From contig JAFTUC010000023.1 of assembly GCA_017466445.1 (NCBI GenBank), forward strand, positions 1-32,795: DNA of 32,795 bases. The letters are read 5' to 3'. Source of the DNA: Clostridia bacterium (GTDB lineage Bacteria; Bacillota; Clostridia; Oscillospirales; CAG-272). The notes beneath the pieces were generated by a model. It saw only the letters and a list, made by a program, of their open reading frames with translations, did not search any database and was not told where the DNA came from. Made by a program: the position numbers and the translations under genes. Each line of letters starts with the position of its first letter. Position 1 is the stretch's first letter. Positions 8,798-15,812 of this stretch are shown piece after piece.

Positions 8798-9428
8798 TGC
8801 GAAGCATCTCCTTTACTGCATTTTTTACGATACCGTAGCACTCATCCTCGGACTGCATAGTTGAGATGAGAATGCCTCCGTTGGCGGTGCAGATATCTAC
8901 GTATTCCTTGCGGAGCTTGTATTGAAGCTCCATGTCAATGTAGCGATCCTTTTCTTCGGGACGACGACGAACACGTGCAACCGCTTCCTCCACGGGAACG
9001 TCAAAGAAGAAGGCGATATCGGGCATGATTACCGATTCTGCGATTTCGTAGATCCAAGCATCCTTTTCAAATCCTCTTGCACGAAGATTGGCGAGGCAGG
9101 AATAGAAATATCTGTCGCTGAGAACGATCTTGCCTTGCTTCATTTCGGGTTCGATTACTTTATTGACGTGCTGCAAACGATCACTTGCGGCGAGCAGAGA
9201 AAGACTGCGGTAATCAAAGGCATCGTGATCAGGGCAGTCCATGTAGGTTCGGAAGATTTCCGAATTACGCACCGCGTTGGTGGGCTGCTTTGTTACAAAT
9301 AGCTCGTGCTCTTTTTCAAGATCGGTAATGAGGCGCTTCATCATTGTCGTCTTACCGCATCCATCAAGACCGCAGAACGTGATGAGGAAGCCGGGCGTTT
9401 CATTTTTTCGCATATTAAGGTGCTTCAT
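8784..9428 (-). CDS. Thymidylate-kinase-like P-loop kinase
   Basis: 214 residues from the ATG at 9428, chosen because AAGGAGG lies 9 bases upstream; a TTG three codons earlier is too close to that site. The P-loop GLDGCGKTT is at 20-28, a DRY motif at 105-107 (SDRYFYSCLA), and an Arg-rich LID-like segment (RRRPEEKDR) at 154-162, as in dTMP kinases. The usual TREPG motif is changed to TKQPT (46-50). The change and the operon context argue against a housekeeping tmk and for phosphorylation of a pathway intermediate. Duplicated Tmk-like kinases occur in several specialised-metabolite and surface-polymer clusters. The gene overlaps the nucleotidyltransferase by 14 bp and the ACP by 14 bp. Confidence 0.8.
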   Translation of the reverse strand: MKHLNMRKNETPGFLITFCGLDGCGKTTMMKRLITDLEKEHELFVTKQPTNAVRNSEIFRTYMDCPDHDAFDYRSLSLLAASDRLQHVNKVIEPEMKQGKIVLSDRYFYSCLANLRARGFEKDAWIYEIAESVIMPDIAFFFDVPVEEAVARVRRRPEEKDRYIDMELQYKLRKEYVDICTANGGILISTMQSEDECYGIVKNAVKEMLRNGIL

Positions 9429-10500
9429 TTTCGTCAACCTCCTTCAGATCCTCGGCTCGCGCTTCCATGAAGAAGCGCTCGGTTACGTCGTTTGTTTGAT
9501 ACTTCAATACCTTCTTATCCTTTGGGGAAGCAACTCTCAGACAAAAGTCGGGATCATCCTCAAGTACTACGTTAGCAATACCGTAAGCAAAGGTGTTGTC
9601 CATATCGAAAAGTCCCATCGTTTCAAGAACCGTATAAGCGCAGACCTTTTCCATACCGAGTTCGGTGGCTCTTGCAAAAATTCTTTCAAGCTGTGCGTCG
9701 GTCATTTCCGAGAGCAGCATATAGATGTCGCAGTACTTATATAACGTCATATCGCGGTGCATCTCGATCCACGGAAGCGTAGTAGCTTCCTTGTAAAGAT
9801 GCGCGCAAAGATGGATAAAAAAATCTGCGTCATCGAGCATAGGAATGGAAAGCTCTTTTTCGTTCTTGATGCAAACGTTCGATAGCATATCCGAAAGCGT
9901 ATCGCCAGTGCCATTCTTATAGTCGAGGGAGAAGTTGATGTCTACCTCGAAGAACTTCATAAACGGAAGATTGACTTCCTTGATGTAGGGAACCGTTTCG
10001 CCGCGCATCATCTTGGACTCAATGATCTCCTGTCTTGTTGCGGGGACAAATTCGCCGTTTCTTATGTTACCCTGCATGAACCCTGCGGAAGAGAGGAGAT
10101 GACCGATTGAGGTAACGTCTTTCGGTAAAACGAGCAGATCCACGTCATTCGAGGTTCTGTAACCGTCAGGATAATGAGCGCACAGATAGGCACCCTTGAG
10201 CATAGCAACCTTGCAGGTACAGGGAGAGAGAATCTCGGAAAGCATAACGATACACTTCTCGAAGCTATCGTTCTTTTGAATATTCTGATCGTATGCTGTA
10301 CCGAGGGAATTACGGAATTCACGGTTAACTTTTCCCAGAAGATTGTGTCTTTTAAGTGTGCCGTAAGCCACGCCTTGCATCCTATTGAAGAAAAGTTGTC
10401 CAAGAACCGTGGGGGTAGCAAACTCTAAAAGGGAAGTGTCAAACCAGTTTTCCTTAAATTTGCATAGTGCCTTAAATAATTGTTTTTCTTTTTCTTTCAT
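9415..10500 (-). CDS. Nucleotidyltransferase-fold protein (NTP_transf_5 type)
   Basis: 361 residues. The core pattern is LKGAYL (101-106), then YRTSNDVDLLV (114-124) with metal-binding D119 and D121, and a later acidic strand FFEVDINF with D187. This matches the uncharacterised nucleotidyltransferase family found beside lasso-peptide and other natural-product genes. All three expected acidic residues are present, so it is probably active, transferring a nucleotide to an unknown substrate. The N-terminal 80 residues and C-terminal 130 are helical. The ATG follows AAAGGA and lies 17 bp after the regulator, making this the first enzyme gene of the operon. The pairing with a kinase next door suggests sequential phosphoryl and nucleotidyl transfers (inference). 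Confidence 0.75.
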   Translation of the reverse strand: MKEKEKQLFKALCKFKENWFDTSLLEFATPTVLGQLFFNRMQGVAYGTLKRHNLLGKVNREFRNSLGTAYDQNIQKNDSFEKCIVMLSEILSPCTCKVAMLKGAYLCAHYPDGYRTSNDVDLLVLPKDVTSIGHLLSSAGFMQGNIRNGEFVPATRQEIIESKMMRGETVPYIKEVNLPFMKFFEVDINFSLDYKNGTGDTLSDMLSNVCIKNEKELSIPMLDDADFFIHLCAHLYKEATTLPWIEMHRDMTLYKYCDIYMLLSEMTDAQLERIFARATELGMEKVCAYTVLETMGLFDMDNTFAYGIANVVLEDDPDFCLRVASPKDKKVLKYQTNDVTERFFMEARAEDLKEVDENEAP

Positions 10501-10517
10501 ACTAAGATCCTTTCATT

Positions 10518-10865
10518 TTAAATTTTGGGTTTGGTGTACTGCGAGATAAGAAATCCGAGCAGTTTCTTTTCATCGGATGTAAGTAACAAAGCAGTCTCGT
10601 CAGCTGCAGCGTATACCTTATGTAATACATCGAGTTCTGCATCCGTCATATACATACGATCCATAGAATAACCTTCGATAACGTATACACCGCCTCCGTA
10701 TTTTCCGGACTGTGTAAAGATCGGCTCGGTTCTGCTCAGGATTTCTATATCACGCTGAATGGTTCGAGGGGAAACACCGAGCTCCGATGCCAAATTATGT
10801 GTTGTTTCATATCTGCGCCGGCACAGTATTTTCATAATTTGGTGTCTTCGCTCGGCTGTTCCCAT
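10518..10865 (-). CDS. Short HTH_11/DeoR-like regulator without WYL domain
   Basis: 115 residues. Start chosen at 10865: GGAGGTG lies 7 bases upstream, and the ATG six codons earlier overlaps that site. Residues 1-60 form a winged helix of the YafY/DeoR type (LASELGVSPRTIQRDIEIL, then a SGKYGGGV wing). The rest (MTDAELDVLHKVY...LLGFLISQYT) is a short helical tail. Most relatives carry a WYL sensor domain (about 300 residues in total); this one ends before it. The gene is directly preceded by a 27-bp palindrome that also occurs before the DNRLRE/RHS operon, so autoregulation plus control of both island operons is the natural reading. The signal is unknown. Confidence 0.85.
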   Translation of the reverse strand: MGTAERRHQIMKILCRRRYETTHNLASELGVSPRTIQRDIEILSRTEPIFTQSGKYGGGVYVIEGYSMDRMYMTDAELDVLHKVYAAADETALLLTSDEKKLLGFLISQYTKPKI

Positions 10866-10892
10866 ATAGTCTATCACCTCCATTACGCCATT

Positions 10893-10930
10893 AGTTTAAA
10901 CGCTAACCTAGACAACTACTGTCGTGGTTA
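10893..10930 (-). promoter_or_regulatory. Operator/promoter copy 2, in front of the HTH regulator operon
   Basis: The near-perfect 27-bp palindrome at 10904-10930 reads TAACC-TA-GACA-ACTAC-TGTC-GT-GGTTA. On the minus strand a -10-like TAAACT (complement of 10893-10898) follows after five bases, the same geometry as copy 1. The stretch between operator and -10 is also conserved (GTTAGCGTTTAAACTA versus GTTAACATTTATACTA), and both copies have an A/T-tract on the outer side. This is probably the target of the regulator it precedes. Confidence 0.78.
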
Positions 10931-11048
10931 AAAAACTTTTTGAAGATGATAATAGTATGATAGAATTTAAACAACTGAGCGTAACAGCTTATCTTTTCAC
11001 ACATCCTCTTCTAATAATTTTTCTAACAAACATCCCGAAAACGAGAAA

Positions 11049-11120
11049 AACCACGCAAAGTGCGCGGTTGTGGGATTTTATGAAGTTTGATAGAAAAATC
11101 CGCATAAATATCGGATTTTT
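11049..11120. terminator. Two tandem hairpins upstream of the tRNA fragment
   Basis: Hairpin 1 (11049-11069): AACC-A-CGC, loop of five, GCG-C-GGTT. Hairpin 2 (11094-11120): AAAAATCCG, loop of nine, CGGATTTTT, with T- and A-tracts suited to termination in either direction. They lie in the gene-free stretch 10931-11171 between the regulator promoter and the attachment site. Nothing else was recognised there. Confidence 0.55.
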
Positions 11121-11171
11121 AAGGAACTCAGACGCCCTGCAAATTACTCACACGAACTAATATCTATTAAA

Positions 11172-11223
11172 TTCAGGTTCTTATGATCGCAAGGTTGTGC
11201 AGGTTCAAGTCCTGTCGCCCGCA
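11172..11223 (+). other. 3' half of tRNA-Leu(CAG): probable integration (att) site
   Basis: The sequence runs from the anticodon loop TTCAGGT (11172-11178, anticodon CAG) through the 3' anticodon stem TCTTA, a variable arm GATC-GCAA-GGTT, a T-arm (GCAGG/TTCAAGT/CCTGT, 11199-11215), the acceptor strand CGCCCGC and discriminator A at 11223. Upstream of the loop, tRNA identity stops: TTAAA cannot pair properly with TCTTA, and no D-arm or 5' acceptor strand exists. A break at the anticodon loop is typical of tyrosine-integrase attachment sites. Because the displaced 3' end keeps the downstream terminator, the inserted element should lie to the left. No integrase is present in the window. Confidence 0.85.
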
Positions 11224-11262
11224 TACACAAAAAGCACGGCATATGCCGTGCTTTTTGTGTAT
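11223..11262 (+). terminator. 40-bp perfect palindrome, terminator of the former tRNA gene
   Basis: ATACACAAAAAGCACGGCAT is followed directly by its exact reverse complement, a 20-bp stem with A- and T-tracts. It starts at the tRNA discriminator base, as expected for a tRNA terminator, and can work on both strands. Its 28-bp core recurs at 15778-15805. Confidence 0.85.
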
Positions 11263-11387
11263 CCAAGTAAACCGAGTTGAACCTCGCAAATCCGCAGGAT
11301 TTGCTGATCGGCGCAAGGGGAAATAAGCGAAAAAGTGAAGCGTCGGCGCCGATTTAGGTTCGTAAGTCCTAACGGAAGTATACACAA
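11255..11387. repeat. Cloverleaf-like nested inverted repeats at the island junction
   Basis: Nested perfect pairs: TTGTGTAT (11255-11262) with ATACACAA (11380-11387); GAACCT (11279-11284) with AGGTTC (11356-11361); hairpin CAAATCC-gca-GGATTTG (11287-11303); ATCGGCGC (11307-11314) with GCGCCGAT (11346-11353). The left arm is shared with the preceding terminator, so the two structures compete. No protein is encoded. It could be a MITE/REP-like repeat or a structured RNA. The rest of the gap up to 11562 holds only the ThuA promoter and ribosome-binding site. Confidence 0.55.
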
Positions 11388-11493
11388 GAGCAACTATCCA
11401 TAATGAGCCAAAGGGGTCAAAATGCTATCATTTGTTTGAGATTTCCAGACGATATCTGTTCGAAAAGTGCAATAAAATTGGTTGTAAAATCTA

Positions 11494-11522
11494 TTGTCTA
11501 AGCTAAGAGTAGGAAGTATAAT
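11494..11522 (+). promoter_or_regulatory. Sigma-A promoter of the ThuA operon
   Basis: TTGTCT (11494-11499), 17-bp spacer, TATAAT (11517-11522). The ribosome-binding site GGAGGGTG precedes the ATG at 11563. Confidence 0.8.
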
Positions 11523-11562
11523 GAAATCAAAAAAAACATCATAAGGCGGAGGGTGACACAAA

Positions 11563-12339
11563 ATGAGAAGAATCAACGTTACAATATGGAACGAGTTCGT
11601 CCATGAAAAGGAAGATAGGATAAGAAAGATATATCCCGACGGCATTCACGGTGCAATAGCTCAGATGCTTGGACGTGACAAAAAGTACAATATAAGAATT
11701 GCAACTCTTGAAATGGAGGAGCACGGACTTACCGAAGATGTGCTGAACGCTACTGATGTGCTTATCTGGTGGGGGCACTGCGCTCATTCTGAAGTATCTG
11801 ACGAGGTCGCCACGCGAGTCAGGAACAGGGTGCTTGGCGGCATGGGACTTATAGTTCTGCACTCGGGACATCGTTCTAAGCCGTTCGTCATGCTGATGGG
11901 CATGGATTGTAGGTTAAAATGGCGCGAAAACGACGAAAAGGAACGCATATGGGTCATCGAACCGGCTCATCCCATCGCGCGCAATCTTCCTGAATATATC
12001 GAGCTTCCCATGGAGGAGACGTACGGTGAAAAATTTGACGTTCCGACCCCCGATGAGCTTGTGTTTATAAGTTGGTTTTCCGGTGGAGATGTTTTCAGAA
12101 GCGGGTGCTGCTACAAAAGAGGAAACGGAAAGATATTTTATTTCAGACCCGGTCACGAGGAATATCCTACCTTCTACCGAGAGGATATCTCGCAGGTAAT
12201 AAAGAACGCCGTAGATTGGGCAGCTCCGACTAACGGACCGATATCTACAGTCGGTCATTGGGAAGCACTCGAGAAGGTCGAGGATAAGTTTGCGGGAAGA
12301 CCGGACAGCGAAAGACTTCACACGTATATTACTAAATAA
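11563..12339 (+). CDS. ThuA-like protein (trehalose-utilisation family)
   Basis: 258 residues. The ThuA family's class-I glutamine-amidotransferase-like fold is visible in order: VTIWNEF at the start, [16 protein letters not shown] (about 63-78), [14 protein letters not shown] (about 94-107), [27 protein letters not shown] (about 129-155), and [14 protein letters not shown] near the end. ThuA proteins are linked to disaccharide catabolism in rhizobia and often sit beside Gfo/Idh/MocA dehydrogenases, as here (26 bp to the next gene). The exact reaction is not established; a role with 3-keto-sugar intermediates has been suggested for the family. No signal peptide, so cytoplasmic. It has its own promoter at 11494-11522 and is the first gene right of the putative island. 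Confidence 0.88.
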   Translation: MRRINVTIWNEFVHEKEDRIRKIYPDGIHGAIAQMLGRDKKYNIRIATLEMEEHGLTEDVLNATDVLIWWGHCAHSEVSDEVATRVRNRVLGGMGLIVLHSGHRSKPFVMLMGMDCRLKWRENDEKERIWVIEPAHPIARNLPEYIELPMEETYGEKFDVPTPDELVFISWFSGGDVFRSGCCYKRGNGKIFYFRPGHEEYPTFYREDISQVIKNAVDWAAPTNGPISTVGHWEALEKVEDKFAGRPDSERLHTYITK

Positions 12340-12365
12340 ATACCTGATAAGAAAGGAAAATAAAA

Positions 12366-13424
12366 ATGGAAAACAAGATATTAAGAGTGGGAATTATCGG
12401 TATGGGCAGAATATCCGGGGCTCATATCGACGGTCTGAAAAAGGCCGAAGACGTAAAGATCGTTGCGGTATGCGACATAGATGAGCAAAAGCTGAACGCG
12501 GCAGGTGATCGACTTGAGATCGCCCCTGAATACAGATTTACAGATTATCACGATCTTATCTCCTGCGATATCGTTGACGCAGTTGAGATATGTACACCGA
12601 ACTATCTTCATGTGCAGATGGCTTGTGACGTTATCTGCGCGGGTAAACCGGTAAATATTGAGAAGCCGCTAAGCGATACGTATGAAAAAGTACCCGCTCT
12701 TCTCGAGCTTCTCGAGAAATATCCGCAACCCAATATGATCTGCTTCTCATACAGATTTCTTCCTGCAGTTCGCTATGCGCGCAAGCTGATCGGAGAAGGA
12801 AAAATAGGAAAGATACTTACTGTGAATATTGAGTATCTCCAGTCCGGTTCGTTCGTTGAAGGTCGTAGAATGGAGTGGAGATTTGTAAAATCAAAAAGCG
12901 GAACAGGTGCTATCGGAGATCTTGGCGTTCATCTGATAGATATGACAAGATACCTTATCGGGGAAATAACTTCGGTGTGCGCAAGAAAAAGAACCTTCGT
13001 GAAGCAACGTAAAATGCTTGACAGCGATATAATAGGCGATGTAACTACCGACGATTACTGCTCGTTCCTTGCTGATATCGAGGGTGGTGCTGTTGCAAAC
13101 TTCACAGTTACACGCTGCGCTCACGGTCATTCCAATACGATAAAGTATGATATTTTCGGAACGGATGGCGTTATTTCTTTCAATCTTAACGATCCATGGG
13201 AGTTGTGGCTCTGTCTCGGAATTGAAGAGGTAAAGACTGTAGGTCTTCATCGGATAAGCGTGCCGGAGGAATATTTAGCTTCTCAGGAGCAGAGCTTTGT
13301 CGATATCGCGCTTGGCAGATTTAAGGAAGAGGCGGCGGATATAAAAGAAGGAGCGGTGTGCCAAAAGATCGTGGATGCCGTTGCGCTTTCGTCCGATGAA
13401 AACAGATGGATAGATATCGTCTGA
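12366..13424 (+). CDS. Gfo/Idh/MocA family NAD(P)-dependent oxidoreductase
   Basis: 352 residues. An N-terminal Rossmann domain begins with VGIIGMGRISGAH (8-20); the conserved EKP motif is in VNIEKPLSDTY (about 97-107), whose Lys is catalytic in the family; GDLGVHLIDMTRYL (about 183-196) carries the GxxxHxxD signature of the C-terminal alpha/beta domain. The family oxidises or reduces sugars, inositols and related polyols with NAD(P). The substrate cannot be named. Together with the upstream ThuA-like gene it probably forms a sugar-conversion pair in the cytoplasm. ATG 12366 is preceded by AAGAAAGG. No terminator separates it from the MATE gene 31 bp downstream. Confidence 0.9.
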   Translation: MENKILRVGIIGMGRISGAHIDGLKKAEDVKIVAVCDIDEQKLNAAGDRLEIAPEYRFTDYHDLISCDIVDAVEICTPNYLHVQMACDVICAGKPVNIEKPLSDTYEKVPALLELLEKYPQPNMICFSYRFLPAVRYARKLIGEGKIGKILTVNIEYLQSGSFVEGRRMEWRFVKSKSGTGAIGDLGVHLIDMTRYLIGEITSVCARKRTFVKQRKMLDSDIIGDVTTDDYCSFLADIEGGAVANFTVTRCAHGHSNTIKYDIFGTDGVISFNLNDPWELWLCLGIEEVKTVGLHRISVPEEYLASQEQSFVDIALGRFKEEAADIKEGAVCQKIVDAVALSSDENRWIDIV

Positions 13425-13455
13425 TCAGTACCGTCACTTGTGGAGATAAATCATC

Positions 13456-14850
13456 ATGTCTATAGGTAAACATGAAATAAATATGTGCGAGGGATCGCTG
13501 TTTGGAAAGATCGTGCGCTTTACTCTCCCACTTATTGTTATGAATGCTTTACAACTGTTCTATACAGCTGCAGATATGATCGTTGTAAGTAGATTTGAGG
13601 GAGATCTTGCGGTTGCAGCAATCGGAGCTGCTTCTCCGCTTATTACGCTTATAGTGAATGTTTTTATCGGTCTTTCGAGCGGTGTGAGCGTATGTATAGG
13701 GTATTATATTGGCGCAAGGCGCGAAAATGATATAAAACGTACTGTAGAGACCTCTGCACTTCTTGGTATCGTATCGGGACTCATAGTTGCCGTGATCGGT
13801 GTGTTGGCATCGGGTCTGTTTCTTTCATGGATGGAAACTCCTGATGATATTTTTGCTTTTGCGACATCGTACGCAAGGATCTACTTTTTGGGAGCGCCCG
13901 CTAATCTGCTTTTCAATTTTATGTCAGCGGTGCTTCGCGCAAGGGGTGATACCGGGAGACCTCTGTATATCCTTTTGATTTGCGGAATAGTAAATGTTTT
14001 ACTTAATTTTATCCTAGTAGGTTACTTTGGGATAGGCGTGATCGGAGTAGCGATCGCTACCGTTGTTTCTCAGTATCTTTCTGCCATTATAGTATTGATC
14101 GTCATGGTACACGACGGAGGGGCGTATGATTTTTCGTTCAGACGCTTGCGTTTTCATAAAGATATACTGGGAAGACTGCTGGCGCTCGGACTTCCGTCGG
14201 GTATTCAAAGCTCGGTCTTTTCGATATCCGGTATGATTATTCAGTCGGCTGTAAACTCCTTTGGCAGCGTGGCAATAGCAGGGAATACCGCGGCCGGAAA
14301 TATTGATACCTTTTCCTATATAGCGTTCAATTCCTTCCAGACTACCTGTATCGCATTTGTTTCTCAAAACTACGGAGCAAGGAATATGAAACGTGCGGAA
14401 AGAGCCTTCAAGCTGTGTATGATTTCAGCCGTCGCAGTAGCAATTCTTACCGGTTGGTGCTTATGCTTTTTCTCGGATATATTGCTTGAATTATATCTTC
14501 CGGGGGAGATATCGGCCATATCCTTTGGCATGGTGCGAATGAAATATATATGTATTCCGTATTTCATTCTCGCGCTTATGGATGTGACTGTCGGAGCTCT
14601 TCGAGGCTTTGGAAGCTCGCTGGTTCCGACTGTAATTTCGATTATAGGCTCATGCGGAATTCGTGTGCTTTGGATATTTACCGTCTTTAAGGCGTATAAA
14701 ACTCCTGACATCCTATATCTTTCGTTTCCTATTGCGTGGCTCGTGACCTTCGTCTCTCTTTTGATCGCGTATTTCTTCATCAAGAAAAGAAGAGAAAGGG
14801 AAATGGCTTTGCAAACCGATTTTTTTGAAACTTTGAAACAAAAAACTTGA
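13456..14850 (+). CDS. MATE-family multidrug/metabolite exporter
   Basis: 464 residues, about 12 predicted membrane helices in two similar halves. The first half begins GSLFGKIVRFTLPLIVMNALQ with AADMIVVSRF (MATE N-terminal pattern). A second-half counterpart begins near GRLLALGLPSGIQSSVFS, followed by NTAAGNIDTFSY. MATE proteins are cation- or proton-coupled antiporters in the cytoplasmic membrane. It follows the Gfo/Idh/MocA gene with a short gap and a GGAGAT ribosome-binding site, so it is probably co-transcribed. Export of a sugar-related product or of a toxic compound are both possible. The last codons overlap the promoter of the AraC-type regulator. Confidence 0.9.
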   Translation: MSIGKHEINMCEGSLFGKIVRFTLPLIVMNALQLFYTAADMIVVSRFEGDLAVAAIGAASPLITLIVNVFIGLSSGVSVCIGYYIGARRENDIKRTVETSALLGIVSGLIVAVIGVLASGLFLSWMETPDDIFAFATSYARIYFLGAPANLLFNFMSAVLRARGDTGRPLYILLICGIVNVLLNFILVGYFGIGVIGVAIATVVSQYLSAIIVLIVMVHDGGAYDFSFRRLRFHKDILGRLLALGLPSGIQSSVFSISGMIIQSAVNSFGSVAIAGNTAAGNIDTFSYIAFNSFQTTCIAFVSQNYGARNMKRAERAFKLCMISAVAVAILTGWCLCFFSDILLELYLPGEISAISFGMVRMKYICIPYFILALMDVTVGALRGFGSSLVPTVISIIGSCGIRVLWIFTVFKAYKTPDILYLSFPIAWLVTFVSLLIAYFFIKKRREREMALQTDFFETLKQKT

Positions 14851-14875
14851 TTTGTCGGTAAATGAGTGATATAAT
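14847..14875 (+). promoter_or_regulatory. Promoter of the AraC-type regulator
   Basis: TTGATT (14847-14852), 17-bp spacer, TATAAT (14870-14875). The -35 overlaps the end of the MATE gene, so the regulator can be expressed separately from the upstream operon. Confidence 0.75.
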
Positions 14876-14908
14876 TTTCTTACCCGAGTTTCACGTAAGG
14901 AGGTACCT

Positions 14909-15730
14909 ATGGAGGATCGAGAGTATATTTCCTTTTCGGAGCTGTGTGCGCTTGATTTTGATATAACCGATATTTTTGCCATGCGGCAAAAATGGCAAAA
15001 GGGCGCTCTGTTTCATATGGATCATCCAAGAAAGAGCAGTGCTGTCATATATCTTAACGGATGTGAGGGCGTTTATTATACGTCCCTTGGTCAAACGGTT
15101 AACGCACAGCGTAAAAGCCTTCTTTGCCTGCCGGCACGTAGCGAATACAAGTGTCTTAACGGGGAATGCGGATCGGAATTTCCCGACGTATATCTTGTTG
15201 AATTCAATGTAGTAAAGGACGGTAAAATATTGACCTTCGGTCGGTCGCCCTTTATTATAGATAGTGTCAATTCTTATGTCATAGCTGATATTTGCGTTGA
15301 GATTATAAAAAATTACGAGGCTTCGGTCCGCTCGTATCCGGCACTTAAGGCGTCTGTGTATAAACTTCTTGCATATATCGGTCGCGAAGAAACACTTTCA
15401 AGGGGTAAACGCTTTGACTCGATCGCTACGGGAATAGAGCTCCTTGAGGCAGACGTTATGAATGAAAGCTCGATCGATGAGATAGCGAAAATGTGTGGTG
15501 TCAGCAGCGGCTGCTTCAGAAGGCTTTTTAAAGAATATTCCGGTATTACACCGGGTGAATATCGGATGCGCGTCAAGCTTGATAAAGCGAAACAGATGCT
15601 TCTCGGAAGTAATGCCGGAATAGAACGGATAGCCGAGGATGTCGGATTTGAAAGCAGTGCGTATTTTTGTAGGATCTTTAAGAAAAAAAGCGGTATGACG
15701 CCATCAGAATACAGAAAATTTAATACGTGA
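14909..15730 (+). CDS. AraC-family transcriptional regulator
   Basis: 273 residues. The N-terminal half (about 1-150) is a beta-rich, cupin-like sensor (FHMDHPRKSSAVIYLNGCEGVYYTS region). The C-terminal 100 residues hold the two AraC helix-turn-helices: IDEIAKMCGVSSGCFRRLFKEYSG followed by ITPGEYR, and IERIAEDVGFESSAYFCRIFKKKSG ending in MTPSEYR. The ATG at 14909 follows AAGGAGG. Position and strand suggest it controls the ThuA/oxidoreductase/MATE operon in response to a sugar or similar ligand (inference). A TTTTTGCC-atgc-GGCAAAAA inverted repeat lies inside its coding region at about 14974-14993. A bidirectional terminator follows. Confidence 0.9.
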   Translation: MEDREYISFSELCALDFDITDIFAMRQKWQKGALFHMDHPRKSSAVIYLNGCEGVYYTSLGQTVNAQRKSLLCLPARSEYKCLNGECGSEFPDVYLVEFNVVKDGKILTFGRSPFIIDSVNSYVIADICVEIIKNYEASVRSYPALKASVYKLLAYIGREETLSRGKRFDSIATGIELLEADVMNESSIDEIAKMCGVSSGCFRRLFKEYSGITPGEYRMRVKLDKAKQMLLGSNAGIERIAEDVGFESSAYFCRIFKKKSGMTPSEYRKFNT

Positions 15731-15776
15731 TATCTGACGAAAAACAATCGTAAATTCAAACGGTATCACTTATCGT

Positions 15777-15806
15777 AAAAAAGCACGGCATATGCCGTGC
15801 TTTTTT
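15777..15806. terminator. Bidirectional terminator between convergent genes
   Basis: A perfect 30-bp palindrome: AAAAAAGCACGGCAT followed by ATGCCGTGCTTTTTT. It serves the AraC gene (ends 15730) and the ABC exporter gene (ends 15813). The core is the same as in the 11223-11262 palindrome. Confidence 0.9.
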
Positions 15807-15812
15807 GTCTAA

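Noticed and set aside
10924-11160. A 78-codon plus-strand frame starting inside operator copy 2
   Set aside because: No ribosome-binding site; it spans two hairpins and low-complexity AT-rich sequence.
11173-11393. Short minus-strand open frames containing RQDLNLH-like peptides
   Set aside because: They read antisense through the tRNA fragment and its terminator, a well-known source of spurious protein calls. No ribosome-binding site.
14974-14993. TTTTTGCC-atgc-GGCAAAAA inverted repeat
   Set aside because: Inside the AraC-type coding region near its start; it lacks a position suited to termination. Could be an operator, but one copy only and no support.
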